This document shows positions 16,926-25,692 of a stretch of 64,000 nucleotides of DNA, in pieces. Each line of letters starts with the position of its first letter. Within the stretch, counting starts at the first letter, position 1. The notes beneath the pieces are model-generated. The model did no database searches and had not been told where the DNA came from. It saw only the letters and a program-made list of their open reading frames with translations. This DNA is from Hymenobacter wooponensis (GTDB lineage: Bacteria > Bacteroidota > Bacteroidia > Cytophagales > Hymenobacteraceae), in the NCBI RefSeq assembly GCF_004745865.1, contig NZ_SRKZ01000005.1:423590-487589 (forward strand), read 5' to 3'. A program made the translations under genes and the position numbers.

Positions 16926-17966
16926 TTAGCTCAAATCAAACTTAATGTCGCGCATGCAGCGGAAGTGACCCTGGGGGCATTTCTCGTAGCCAATCTTAGA
17001 GCATGGCCGGCAGCCTAGGCCTTTTACCTCCAGTATCCGAAACTCGGTGCGGTAGGGATACATCCCGAACTCGGGTACGGTGTTGCCCCACACACTGTAA
17101 ATTTCCTTGTGGAAGGCGGCAGCAATGTGCATAAGGCCGGTGTCATGGCTTACCACAAAACGTGCTTGCTGCACCAATGACGCCGATTGATTCAAAGTGA
17201 ACTTCCCACAAGCGTTATAAATCACCGTTCGAGCAGGAGTTTGACTAGCTCCCGATGAAGGGAAGTAATACGGGCTTTCCGGAATGCGGCCGGGGGCGGG
17301 CGGCGATACGGCCGCCTGGTTGTCGAAGGCTAGTTCAATAATGTGGCCTGTGCTTTCATCCTCAGGTCCACCTAGTAGCACTACGGGCTGCCGCAGTAGG
17401 CCACATAGCTCAATTATCCGTTCTACGGGCAGGCGCTTGGTGGCATGCTGGGCCCCAATGGCAAAGGCCACGTAGCCATTTTGGAAGCCGGGAGGCAAGG
17501 CACTGAGGTTTACTTCATCCTTGGCCGGGATGAAATAATCTAGGCCTAGGCCATCATTCTTCACGCCCAGAGGCGCAGCAGCAGCCAAATAGCGGTCCAC
17601 TATGTGGGCCCGCGGCATGGTGTTTATCTTCCAGTTTACTAAGAGCCACTTGCGCAGGTTCAGCTTATCAAAGCTCGACGACTTCACGCCCAATTGCAGC
17701 TTGATAAGCGAAGTACGCAGGTTATTGTGCAGATCGACGATGAAATCGAATTGCTCATCTTTTAACTCAGCTACTAGCTCTTTCAAGCCGCCAGTGAGGT
17801 AGTGGCCCTTATCCACGTACGGGTTTGGCTCAATCAGGCCCCGGTACGCTGGTTTAGTGGCTACGTGCACCACTGCACCCGGCACCTGCAGCTTCAGGCC
17901 ACGGAGTACCGGCGTCGTCAGGACGATATCACCAATGGAAGAAAAGCGCAGGACAAGAATTTTCAT
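16926..17966 (-). CDS. Glycosyltransferase family 9 (heptosyltransferase-like)
   Basis: 346 residues. It begins MKILVLRFSSIGDIVLTTPV, the classic GT9 N-terminus with the GDI loop, and has the second-domain nucleotide-sugar region VVSHDTGLMHIAAAF (about 275-290). It ends with a cysteine cluster CRPCSKIGYEKC...C (CX2C-X7-C-X6-C). GT9 enzymes add heptose or related sugars to the lipopolysaccharide core on the cytoplasmic side of the inner membrane. The same cysteine pattern is in the second GT9 gene at 27732-28763. No operon partner is visible. Confidence 0.92.
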   Translation of the reverse strand: MKILVLRFSSIGDIVLTTPVLRGLKLQVPGAVVHVATKPAYRGLIEPNPYVDKGHYLTGGLKELVAELKDEQFDFIVDLHNNLRTSLIKLQLGVKSSSFDKLNLRKWLLVNWKINTMPRAHIVDRYLAAAAPLGVKNDGLGLDYFIPAKDEVNLSALPPGFQNGYVAFAIGAQHATKRLPVERIIELCGLLRQPVVLLGGPEDESTGHIIELAFDNQAAVSPPAPGRIPESPYYFPSSGASQTPARTVIYNACGKFTLNQSASLVQQARFVVSHDTGLMHIAAAFHKEIYSVWGNTVPEFGMYPYRTEFRILEVKGLGCRPCSKIGYEKCPQGHFRCMRDIKFDLS

Positions 17967-18069
17967 AGTAACAGCAGAGGCGCGTTGCTAGCGCCCTCCC
18001 GGTGCTCCGGTGAGTAGTAACAAGGAACTAGGCAGCCCCATTTAACATAGGAGCCGCCTCTATCAGCGT

Positions 18070-19821
18070 TCAACCAAACAACGAATCTTTGAATTCCAGT
18101 GGGGGCTTAATGGCTGCTTTACGTTGCGCAAAGTACTCCGCCGCTTCTGCCACCGACTTCGTGTTGAAGGTCATTTCCTTGGTTAAGCCTCCCTTGCGGC
18201 CCATAAAGACGCCGTAGCGCATGTCGGCGTAGCCGTTGGTATGGTGGGCATCGGGGTTGATGCTGAGCATTACGCCTTTTTCCAAGGCATAATGTACCCA
18301 GCGCCAATCCAGGTCGAGGCGCCAGGGGTTGGCGTTGATTTCGATGATGACATTATGCTGAGCGCAGGCATCAATTACCGCTTTGTGGTCGAGGGGGTAG
18401 CCTTCGCGCCGTAGCAGCAACCGGCCGGTGGGGTGGCCTAGCATAGTGGTGTAAGGATTCTCGATGGCTCGCAGCACCCGGGTAGTGGCCTTGCGCTCAT
18501 CCATGCGCAAGTTGCTGTGCACCGAGGCTACCACGAAATCGAAGGTTTCTAGCACAGTAGGCGTGTAGTCCAGAGAACCGTCGCTGAGAATATCAGACTC
18601 AATACCCTTGAAAATCCGGAACGGCGCTAGCTCCTGGTTCAGCTCATCTACCTCGCGCTGCTGCTGGCGCACGCGCTCTGGGGTGAGGCCGTTGGCGTAG
18701 TGCGCCGCCTGTGAGTGGTCGCAGATGCCCAGGTACTCATAGCCCTGGTCGCGCAGGAAAGTGGCCATTTCACGCAGGCTATGGCTGCCATCGGAATAGG
18801 TACTGTGGTTGTGCACAGAGCCTCGTAGGTCTTCATTCTCCAGGAGGCGGGGCAGCTTATGCGCTTGCGCCAGAGCTAGCTCACCTAGCCCTTCGCGTAG
18901 TTCGGGCTCTACATACTGTAGGCCTGCCTTCTGGTAAATATCAGTTTCCTGCTCAAACTTCTCCTTCTTCAGCAGCTGGCGTAGCGTAGCTGGCCGGCCA
19001 GGTTGCACATCAGCCAATGCTTCAGAAAGGTGAGCTTCAGCCGCGGAGTTAAGGAAAAGCTGGTTGGTAAAGTCGGCAGGCAAAACCAGCAGAATTTCCA
19101 CCTTTACCCCCGAAACCGTAGCCGTGCCGCGCCAGGCAAATGGCCCGCTGCGGCGCGGGTCGGGCGTAATACCCTGTATTGTATCGAGCAGTTCGTGCGC
19201 ATTGTCGGGCTGGGTGGTGGCGGCTACCAGTGTAATCGTCTCCACAATTTCCAGGCGGCGGCGCACTTCGCCTCCTATGGCTACCTGCTCCGTCTGGAGG
19301 GCATCCTTGAGGTGCTTAGCCAGGTCCTGGGCTAGTTCCTCTGCCTGCGGATAGAGCAGCTTGCCCTGGCTTTGGCTGGAAAATTCTAGTGCGGCCAGAA
19401 TAGTCTCCTGCGTTTTCTTGCCGAAGCCTTTCAGTTTGCTCACTTCATCTTTCTCGGCCGCCTCGCGTAGCTGCTCGGGGCTTTCTATGCCTAGCTCCTT
19501 CCACAGCGCCCGGATTTTCTTTGGTCCGATGCCCTTTACTTGCAGCAGCTCTACTACGCCAGGAGGCGTGATGCTCAGCAGGCGCGTGAGCTCTTCAAAG
19601 GTACCCGTGTCAAGCATTTCAGCCACGCGGGCGGCAGCAGTCTTGCTTAGGCCGGTGCGGTCGGGCAGGCCAGTACGCTCCACATCAGACACAGGAAAGC
19701 TCAGCGCTTCTAAGGAACTGGCGGTGCCTTCGTAGGCCCGGATTTTAAACGGATTTTCGTCGTGCAGCTCCATGAGCTGGGCAGCTAGACGGAAGGCACG
19801 GATGAGGGCGCGGTTGTCCAC
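18070..19821 (-). CDS. polX: PolX family protein: degenerate polymerase plus PHP exonuclease
   Basis: 583 residues from the GTG at 19821 (MDNRALIRAFRLAAQLMELH); a longer TTG start at 19860 is less natural. Layout: N-terminal helix-hairpin-helix 8-kDa-like region (about 1-110), nucleotidyltransferase region (about 180-260), then a PHP domain from about 335 with metal ligands in HNHSTYSDGSHS, ICDHSQ, GIESDIL, ASVHSN, LGHPTGR and NPDAHHTNG. The polymerase motif GGEVRRRLEIVETITLV (183-199) lacks the usual DxD acid pair, and the third acid is KVEILLV. The exonuclease therefore looks intact while nucleotide addition may be lost. Family role: gap-filling DNA repair. Confidence 0.93.
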   Translation of the reverse strand: MDNRALIRAFRLAAQLMELHDENPFKIRAYEGTASSLEALSFPVSDVERTGLPDRTGLSKTAAARVAEMLDTGTFEELTRLLSITPPGVVELLQVKGIGPKKIRALWKELGIESPEQLREAAEKDEVSKLKGFGKKTQETILAALEFSSQSQGKLLYPQAEELAQDLAKHLKDALQTEQVAIGGEVRRRLEIVETITLVAATTQPDNAHELLDTIQGITPDPRRSGPFAWRGTATVSGVKVEILLVLPADFTNQLFLNSAAEAHLSEALADVQPGRPATLRQLLKKEKFEQETDIYQKAGLQYVEPELREGLGELALAQAHKLPRLLENEDLRGSVHNHSTYSDGSHSLREMATFLRDQGYEYLGICDHSQAAHYANGLTPERVRQQQREVDELNQELAPFRIFKGIESDILSDGSLDYTPTVLETFDFVVASVHSNLRMDERKATTRVLRAIENPYTTMLGHPTGRLLLRREGYPLDHKAVIDACAQHNVIIEINANPWRLDLDWRWVHYALEKGVMLSINPDAHHTNGYADMRYGVFMGRKGGLTKEMTFNTKSVAEAAEYFAQRKAAIKPPLEFKDSLFG

Positions 19822-20029
19822 GGCAAGAGGATAAGAGGGCGGAAAATGAGGGCACAGCAAATGTACGGGGCAAAGTTGTAGATTGGCGGCTCGTTAGAGC
19901 TGCTGGTTTCTGTAACAACCTTTCCTGGCGTCAGCTTCGCCTCCTATTCTAACGCAATCTGCTTTTTACCGTTATCTACAGCATACGCTGCGGTCTGAAG
20001 TAGTCACCCGCCCCAACCCCTTATAACTT

Positions 20030-20425
20030 ATGCGTCTGTTCACTTTGTTAGCCTGCCTGAGCGTGCTCCTGCTGGCCGCCACCTGCAAGCCCGACGCCAA
20101 CACGGCCGTAAAAATGCAACAACTCGAACGTACCTGGCTGCACGCCCACGAGGAGGACCAAGCCGATGTGCGCGTGTACCGGCCCAACACTTATGCTTTT
20201 CCGCCCTCTCGTGGCCGTACGGGCTTTTCCTTCGACCACAATGGCCTGTTTACGCAATTTGACATTGCCCCCACTGATGGCATTGAAGGCCGCAAAGGCC
20301 GCTGGACTGCGGAAAACGACCACACCCTCCGCATCAGCCTCGACGACAAAAAAGATCCTGACTATCAGTTGGAAATAGTCTCGCTGGAAAACAACGTGCT
20401 GAAAGTGCGCCGCAAAGACTTGTAG
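20030..20425 (+). CDS. Small lipoprotein, paralogue of the next gene
   Basis: 131 residues with a lipoprotein signal (MRLFTLLACLSVLLLAATC, cysteine at 19). The mature domain contains RGRTGFSFDHNGLFTQFDIA, PTDGIEGRKGRWTAEN and a C-terminal NNVLKVRRKDL. The next gene has the same plan (FIEYGLGPTDAGEERPGTWT ... ETLKARRTY), so they are tandem paralogues, probably small beta-barrel lipocalin-like domains in the periplasm. Function unknown. Confidence 0.8.
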   Translation: MRLFTLLACLSVLLLAATCKPDANTAVKMQQLERTWLHAHEEDQADVRVYRPNTYAFPPSRGRTGFSFDHNGLFTQFDIAPTDGIEGRKGRWTAENDHTLRISLDDKKDPDYQLEIVSLENNVLKVRRKDL

Positions 20426-20450
20426 CGCTTGCAACGTTTTTTAGCGCTAG

Positions 20451-20472
20451 AGGCCTCCTGAACGGGAGGCCT
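20451..20472 (+). terminator. Rho-independent terminator
   Basis: Stem AGGCCTCC/GGAGGCCT with a 6-base loop, followed by five T residues, between the two paralogous lipoprotein genes. Each is therefore probably transcribed separately. Confidence 0.8.
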
Positions 20473-20492
20473 TTTTCATATCAATACGAACC

Positions 20493-20873
20493 ATGCGCTT
20501 TTATACTACGCTATTGCTAAGTGCTTTCCTACTTATTCTGAGTAGCTGCAAAGAAGATACTGTTGCGCCCACAACACTGTTCGGGCGGCAATGGTACAAC
20601 ACCTTCACGCCGGACGAAAAAGACTTCTTCACCTTTCGTACTACTTCTCAAACCATAGGTTGGCGGTATGATGCTTTTCGGATGGAGGCAGACGGTAACT
20701 TCATTGAATATGGCCTAGGCCCCACTGATGCAGGTGAGGAGCGCCCCGGCACCTGGACGGAAACTGGCAAATACACGTACCAGATCAAGTTCACGGATCC
20801 GCAACGGCAAGGCTATACACTTCACGTGCAGGGGGTGGATAGTGAAACGCTGAAGGCGCGCCGCACCTATTAA
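20493..20873 (+). CDS. Small lipoprotein, paralogue of the previous gene
   Basis: 126 residues, lipobox ILSSC with the cysteine at about 19, then DTVAPTTLFGRQWYNTF. It shares with 20030-20425 a PTDG/A-E-G-x-W core and the C-terminal ending (LKARRTY versus LKVRRKD), indicating tandem duplication with strong divergence. Likely a periplasm-facing lipoprotein of unknown role. The ATG lies 20 bases after the intervening terminator, so the leader is very short or the promoter overlaps the terminator. Confidence 0.8.
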   Translation: MRFYTTLLLSAFLLILSSCKEDTVAPTTLFGRQWYNTFTPDEKDFFTFRTTSQTIGWRYDAFRMEADGNFIEYGLGPTDAGEERPGTWTETGKYTYQIKFTDPQRQGYTLHVQGVDSETLKARRTY

Positions 20874-20897
20874 CCCATAGCCCGGCAACATCACAGA

Positions 20898-20930
20898 TAG
20901 CGCTAGGCCAGTACCTCTGGCCTAGCGCTA
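20898..20930 (+). terminator. Hairpin made of two GGCCTAG words
   Basis: 13-base perfect stem, TAGCGCTAGGCCA and its complement at 20918-20930, 7-base loop. It lies 25 bases after the lipoprotein stop. There is no T-run, so termination may need Rho. Both arms contain the window's abundant octamer. Confidence 0.55.
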
Positions 20931-20975
20931 CTGGCTTCTGCGTACTCACGCCCCATCTTTTGTAGCTTGCAGGCC

Positions 20976-21383
20976 ATGAACTATTGGCTTGTAAAATCTG
21001 AACCCGCGGCCTATTCCTGGGCCGATTTTAACCGCGACGGCGGCACCGACTGGACTGGCGTCCGCAACTATCAGGCGCGTAACTTTTTGCAGCAGATGCA
21101 GCCCGGCGACCTCGTACTCTATTACCACAGCGTCAGCGACAAGGAAGTGGTGGGCGTGGCTCAGGTAGCTGCTTCAGCCGCCCCTGATGCTACTGCCGAG
21201 GCGGGCAGCGGTTGGGTAGCCGTACACCTGAAGCCCCAAGAGCCTTTGGCGCGCCCCGTTTCGCTGGCACAAATCAAGCAAGATGAACGACTGAGCCAGA
21301 TAGGCCTACTGCGCCAATCCCGCCTTTCAGTGATGCCACTGCGTGTAGAAGAGTTTGATGTGATTTTGGAGCTTAGCGCTTAA
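20976..21383 (+). CDS. EVE domain protein
   Basis: 135 residues from the ATG at 20976 (MNYWLVKSEPAAYSWADF). An in-frame TTG nine bases upstream is less likely. The whole protein is an EVE domain: WLVKSEP start, DWTGVRNYQARNFL, GDLVLYYHS, VVGVAQV and the C-terminal SRLSVMPLRVEEFDVIL. EVE is a PUA-like fold related to YTH and proposed to read modified DNA or RNA bases; bacterial stand-alone copies have no fixed role. It is separate from the SRA gene at 34767, another modified-base reader in this window. Confidence 0.92.
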   Translation: MNYWLVKSEPAAYSWADFNRDGGTDWTGVRNYQARNFLQQMQPGDLVLYYHSVSDKEVVGVAQVAASAAPDATAEAGSGWVAVHLKPQEPLARPVSLAQIKQDERLSQIGLLRQSRLSVMPLRVEEFDVILELSA

Positions 21384-21406
21384 AGTACGTTTGCCCTATT
21401 GACTCT

Positions 21407-21431
21407 AGCGGCTGCCCATAAGGCAGCCGCT
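21407..21431 (+). terminator. Rho-independent terminator of the EVE gene
   Basis: Stem AGCGGCTGCC/GGCAGCCGCT with a 5-base loop, followed by six T residues; 23 bases after the stop. Confidence 0.9.
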
Positions 21432-21566
21432 TTTTTGTGTCTGAACTCGTATGGAATAGGCACGGTTGAGGCATCAAGAATCTGATAGCGCACGTGACAA
21501 TGCGGCTACTTCGTCGTATCTTACTTCTAGTACTGACTCCGCTTGGCTTACGTACACTCTTGCTCT

Positions 21567-23150
21567 ATGAAACACGCGTATTCTGCCCTTGTTCTGCTGC
21601 TACTGAGTTGGTTGCTGGGGCCGGCTCGTGCCCAAACTCCTCCCACCGCTCCCACCCCTAAGCAGCCGTTCCGCCTAGAGCTTCCGCTGGAAGCCTACAA
21701 CAGTGACGTGCATGTACAGCCCCTGCCCGAAGACAGCAGCTTGGTGTTATTAGTAGAAAGAGACCTACCGTTATCCACGAAGTCGGAGTTCTTCTTTCAG
21801 CAGTATAACCACCAGCTCCAACCGGGTCGTAAGCAGGTAGTGGAAGTACCCCGCGAGTACGAATTCAGCCAGATTTGCGCTGAGGGCTCCGACGTATATG
21901 CTTTGTTTACCTCCTCCGTAGAAGGAAAGCTATGGGTAGCCGCTTTTGACACGCGTACCGGCGAGTTAGGCAAAGGAGAATTCGATACGAAGCTGACTCG
22001 CCACGTGCACAACATGAAGGCATTGAAAGGCAACCTGTTCGTGACAGTAGGCCTAGACCAGCACGTGACCATCTTGCTGCTAGATCTGCACACGGCGCAG
22101 TTTAAGTTTCTGCCCTCAGTATACGAGCCCCTACCCGCCACACTCACCTTCCTGGCCGATTCCGTTACGAAGCGCGCTGAATTTATCCTGAGTGAATCAA
22201 ACGGGTTTAAGTCGCGCCTGCAGGTGAAGCAGCTTTCTGACCAAGGCCAGCTACTGCACTCTGAGTTTGTGCAGGCCGAAAGCGAGCGGGGCCTTATCTC
22301 AGCCCAGCTGAGCCCCGGCGATAGTGCGGCCCGGCTGCTGGCTGGCACCTACACCCTGCGCGACTCTCGCTACTCTCAAGGATTATTTGCCGCCGACCTC
22401 ACGGCGGGCGTTACAGAAACCGGCCAGCGCCGCTCTTTGCGCTTCTACGATTTCCTGAACCTGAAGCATTTCTTCGACTTTATGTCTCCCGCCCGAGTAG
22501 AGCGCATGCGCCAGCGGAGTCAAAAGCTACGGGCTAGCTCTCGGCAGCAGCGGCTGCGCTACCGCCTGCTTATGCATGATATGATTCCTTTTCAGGGTGC
22601 TTATGTGCTGGTATCGGAGGTTTATTACCCGCGCTATCAGTATGGCTATGGCACTTACTACAATACCGCGGCCTACATGCCCATGTATAACCCGCTTTAC
22701 GGCTCCAACATGTATGGCCGGGGCTACAACCGCAGCAACCGCAACGTGGATGGCTACCGATTTACCCATGCCTTGGTGTGCGCCTTCGACCGGTACGGCA
22801 ACTTACTCTGGGATAACTCTTTCCTGTTAAAAGATGTAGAAACCGGCGAGCTGGCTGAAACCATACAGGTACGCCCCATGCCGGATGGCAAGCGCTTAGT
22901 GCTTAGCTATCTATACGAAGACAAGCTTCGCTATAAGGTGATTGATCAGGCCACTTCCTCTTCTAATGATCTGGAAGTACTGCTGCGGACCAGTGAAGAA
23001 GATCAGCACGAGAAAACGTTAGACACTTCACACTCGGAGTTGCAGGCGTGGTATGGCAGCAAGTTCCTGGCCTACGGCTACCAGCGCGTTCGTACGTCGG
23101 GGTTCAATAGCCGCAATGTGTTTTTCATTAATAGTGTTGCATTCGAATAG
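21567..23150 (+). CDS. Hypothetical exported protein
   Basis: 527 residues from the ATG at 21567 (MKHAYSALVLLLLSWLLG), Sec signal peptide ending near ARAQT; an in-frame TTG eight codons upstream was discarded. The mature protein looks like a beta-propeller-like periplasmic domain (repeated strands such as SLVLLVERDLPL and KLWVAAFDTRTGELG). A Tyr/Gly/Asn-rich insertion lies at about 355-390 (YGYGTYYNTAAYMPMYNP). No family recognised and no enzymatic motif seen. Followed after 67 bases by a DUF4252 lipoprotein on the same strand. Confidence 0.82.
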   Translation: MKHAYSALVLLLLSWLLGPARAQTPPTAPTPKQPFRLELPLEAYNSDVHVQPLPEDSSLVLLVERDLPLSTKSEFFFQQYNHQLQPGRKQVVEVPREYEFSQICAEGSDVYALFTSSVEGKLWVAAFDTRTGELGKGEFDTKLTRHVHNMKALKGNLFVTVGLDQHVTILLLDLHTAQFKFLPSVYEPLPATLTFLADSVTKRAEFILSESNGFKSRLQVKQLSDQGQLLHSEFVQAESERGLISAQLSPGDSAARLLAGTYTLRDSRYSQGLFAADLTAGVTETGQRRSLRFYDFLNLKHFFDFMSPARVERMRQRSQKLRASSRQQRLRYRLLMHDMIPFQGAYVLVSEVYYPRYQYGYGTYYNTAAYMPMYNPLYGSNMYGRGYNRSNRNVDGYRFTHALVCAFDRYGNLLWDNSFLLKDVETGELAETIQVRPMPDGKRLVLSYLYEDKLRYKVIDQATSSSNDLEVLLRTSEEDQHEKTLDTSHSELQAWYGSKFLAYGYQRVRTSGFNSRNVFFINSVAFE

Positions 23151-23217
23151 GAAGCTGCCCAGAACACGATGTGCGCTACTGCGTATGTCAGGGGCACATC
23201 CTATTCCTTTGTACCCT

Positions 23218-23778
23218 ATGAAACTCCGCACCCTCTCCTTCCTGACGGTTCTGGCCCTGCTCCTGCTGGCTGGCTGTCGCGCCGGTGGGCCGGGCCAACC
23301 CGCCCGCACCGTAGCCCAATTCTTCAGCAAGTATGAAAACCGACCCGGTTTTAAGGCCACCGACTGGTCGGCGGGGTTAACCACCCGACTGCTACTGGGC
23401 CGGCTAGGCAAGCTAGGCGGCGACAACGACCTGACCCAGGCCCTAAGCTCTATCAGAAGCGCCAAGGTGCTCACGTTTGCCCCCACCACCAACAGCGCCC
23501 GTGAGCTGGTGGCGCAGGGCCTAACGAAAGAAGTAGATGGCCTACTGGCCAATGAGCGCTACACCCCCCTTGCCCTCGACAACACCGACCACGCCACGGT
23601 ACTACGCTATGCCACCCGCCAGCAAGGCGACCGAATAACAGAGTTTGTGGCAACTGGCAACGTGCAAGGCGCCCCAGATTCATTTATGTTGATTTCAGTA
23701 GGCGGCAACTTCACGCAAGAGCAATTCAACCAAATCAAGAAGTTCCTGCCCAGCGTAGCAGGTGAGCTTTCCAGATAA
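23218..23778 (+). CDS. DUF4252-type lipoprotein
   Basis: 186 residues from the ATG at 23218 (MKLRTLSFLTVLALLLLAGC); the open frame extends into the previous gene but the lipobox LAGC fixes the start. The mature part (FFSKYENRPGFKATDWSAGL, LTKEVDGLLANERYTPL, ISVGGNFTQEQFNQI) matches the DUF4252 family of small Bacteroidota lipoproteins, often encoded near ECF sigma and anti-sigma genes; none is seen here. Role unknown. Confidence 0.85.
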   Translation: MKLRTLSFLTVLALLLLAGCRAGGPGQPARTVAQFFSKYENRPGFKATDWSAGLTTRLLLGRLGKLGGDNDLTQALSSIRSAKVLTFAPTTNSARELVAQGLTKEVDGLLANERYTPLALDNTDHATVLRYATRQQGDRITEFVATGNVQGAPDSFMLISVGGNFTQEQFNQIKKFLPSVAGELSR

Positions 23779-23800
23779 CTTAATCCCCCACCACACATTA

Positions 23801-23836
23801 CAAAAAGGCGGCTCCGGTACCGGGGCCGCCTTTTTG
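23801..23836 (+). terminator. Rho-independent terminator
   Basis: Arms CAAAAAGGCGGC and GCCGCCTTTTTG with a small inner hairpin; T-run at the 3' side. Follows the DUF4252 gene. Confidence 0.85.
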
Positions 23837-24174
23837 TTTGTCTTCTATAAACGGCTACTCTACTTGCTGAGCCTACCAGCCACCCACTTGCACTGGGGTC
23901 ATTGTACTGGCTTGGAATTACACCTTATCGCTCGGTACTCGCTTGAACTGCCTTCGTGCATTCTACTGGCCTAGCAACTGTCAAGACATAGATAGGAAGC
24001 CAACTTGGCCCTCACTGCATTCTACTCCCCAAAGCTTATCCTTACTTGCTTCACCTCCGGGTAAGTGCCTTAGCAACTGGCCTAGCAATACAGCAGCACG
24101 GTAAGTCGTGGCTTAATAAGGGGCAGTAATGCCGGCTCTTCATGGGTGGCTACTATTGCACTAGGGACAACAAA

Positions 24175-24204
24175 AAAGCGGCGCACCTTTCGGTACGCCG
24201 CTTT
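24175..24204 (-). terminator. Rho-independent terminator of the OmpA/TSP3 gene
   Basis: Stem AAAGCGGCG paired with CGCCGCTTT, followed on the minus strand by a T-run. It lies 20 bases beyond the minus-strand stop at 24226. Confidence 0.85.
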
Positions 24205-24225
24205 CTTACTTGTTACTCCGGCCGA

Positions 24226-25692
24226 TTAGGGCTGGGGAGCGTTCGGGATGAAGAACTCGAAGTGGAATTCTACCCGACGGTTCTGCGACATGTTCTTAGA
24301 CGAGGTGTTAGGAGCAGCGGGCTCCGATTCACCACGACCTTCGGTCACAACGCGAGCTGGGTCAACCTGCTTGCCGGTGAAGTAGCGCTTCACGGAGCCA
24401 GCACGACGCTCCGACAGAGCCTGGTTGTACTCATCAGTACCGCGTGAGTCGGCATGGCCTACTACACGGATGCTGTACTCAGGGTGATCCTTCAGGGCCT
24501 GTACCATCTTGTTGAGGGCAGGATACGAAGTACGCTTGATCACGGTGCTGTTGGTCTCGAAGCGGATAGGCTGCTCGAGCTTACGGATAGCCGGATCAAT
24601 TTCCATGGGGCAACCGTTGGCGTCTACGCGGGCACCTTTTGGCGTATCAGGGCACTTATCAGCAGCATCTGGAACACCATCACCGTCGGCGTCAACTACC
24701 AAGGGGCAGCCGCTAGCATCTACTTGCGTGCCAGCAGGCGTGTCGGGGCACTTGTCGTCTTTGTCAGCAACGCCGTCGCCGTCAGCATCTGGGCAGCCGC
24801 GCAGAGCAGCGGTACCAGCTTGGTCGGGGCACTGGTCGTCTTTGTCAGCTACACCATCGTTGTCGCGGTCGGGGCAGCCTTGCATAGCAGCCGTACCAGC
24901 TTCGGTGGGGCACTGATCTTGGTAATCTGGAACACCGTCCTTGTCGCCGTCGAGGGGGCAACCGGTTTCATCCACCGCTACACCAGCAGGCGTGTCGGGG
25001 CATTTGTCTTTGCGGTCAGAAACACCGTCACCATCGGTGTCTTTGGCTTTGCCGAGGGCAAAGGTGAGGCCTACAGTGTGCTGCAGGAAGCGGTCATCAA
25101 TTTTGTTGTCGTCGCGGTTGGGCTCGCCGTCAATGTTGGCACCCAGCGGGAAATGCTGACCCGTCTGTACGAACAGGCTCACAGCATCACCGAGGCGGAA
25201 GTTCAGACCAGCCGCGCCGAACAGATCGAAGTACGTCTTGTCTTCATCAGTACGGATAGGGGCGTTGTTGCGGTTGATAGTGCCTTCGCGGCTAGTATAT
25301 GTAATACCAGGAGCAGCCAGCAGGTAAGGACGCACGAAAGACTCTTCCTTGAAGAGCTTCAGTTTCAGGCCTAGGTTTACGTTTACTACGTTGGTTGAGA
25401 AGTTGCTCCCGAAGTAAGGATTGCCAGCCGGGGCCGACTTTGCAAACTCAACATAGTTACCGCTCAGCATCAGGTCTAGGCCATCTGTGAGGTAGCGGTT
25501 AATAGAGATGCCAGGGCCGTACTCGTTGTTTTTCCACTTCCAATAATCGGAGCCGAAGCTGCCTTTGTACTGAAAAGCATTACCGGTAAGGCTAATGGCT
25601 GTTTTGCGGTCTGACGACTGCGCTTGCGCTCTTGGGGCAGCCGCCAGAAGCGACAGACCCAGGGCCGTTGTGGTTGCTAAAAGGTGTCTCAT
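24226..25692 (-). CDS. OmpA-family outer membrane protein with thrombospondin type-3 repeats
   Basis: 488 residues from the ATG at 25692 (MRHLLATTTALGLSLLAAA), signal peptide ending near AQAQ. An N-terminal 8-stranded barrel-like domain covers about 25-205. Five or six Asp-rich calcium-binding TSP3 repeats (DTDGDGVSDRKDKCPDTPAG type) cover about 210-355. A C-terminal OmpA peptidoglycan-binding domain (about 370-480) carries VVGHADSRGTDEYNQALSER. This architecture tethers the outer membrane to peptidoglycan through a rigid calcium-dependent stalk. Monocistronic; probably one of the major surface proteins. Confidence 0.95.
   Translation of the reverse strand: MRHLLATTTALGLSLLAAAPRAQAQSSDRKTAISLTGNAFQYKGSFGSDYWKWKNNEYGPGISINRYLTDGLDLMLSGNYVEFAKSAPAGNPYFGSNFSTNVVNVNLGLKLKLFKEESFVRPYLLAAPGITYTSREGTINRNNAPIRTDEDKTYFDLFGAAGLNFRLGDAVSLFVQTGQHFPLGANIDGEPNRDDNKIDDRFLQHTVGLTFALGKAKDTDGDGVSDRKDKCPDTPAGVAVDETGCPLDGDKDGVPDYQDQCPTEAGTAAMQGCPDRDNDGVADKDDQCPDQAGTAALRGCPDADGDGVADKDDKCPDTPAGTQVDASGCPLVVDADGDGVPDAADKCPDTPKGARVDANGCPMEIDPAIRKLEQPIRFETNSTVIKRTSYPALNKMVQALKDHPEYSIRVVGHADSRGTDEYNQALSERRAGSVKRYFTGKQVDPARVVTEGRGESEPAAPNTSSKNMSQNRRVEFHFEFFIPNAPQP

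Larger units (their letters stand above)
23779..24225. other. Intergenic gap between convergent genes
   Basis: About 450 bases holding a terminator at each end (23801-23836 and 24175-24204) and two TGGCCTAG words near 23967 and 24081. No convincing gene. Confidence 0.5.

Noticed and set aside
24454..25374. 306-codon plus-strand frame opposite the OmpA/TSP3 gene
   Set aside because: It is the antisense shadow of the Asp/Gly-rich repeats; the minus-strand gene has clear domains and signal peptide.
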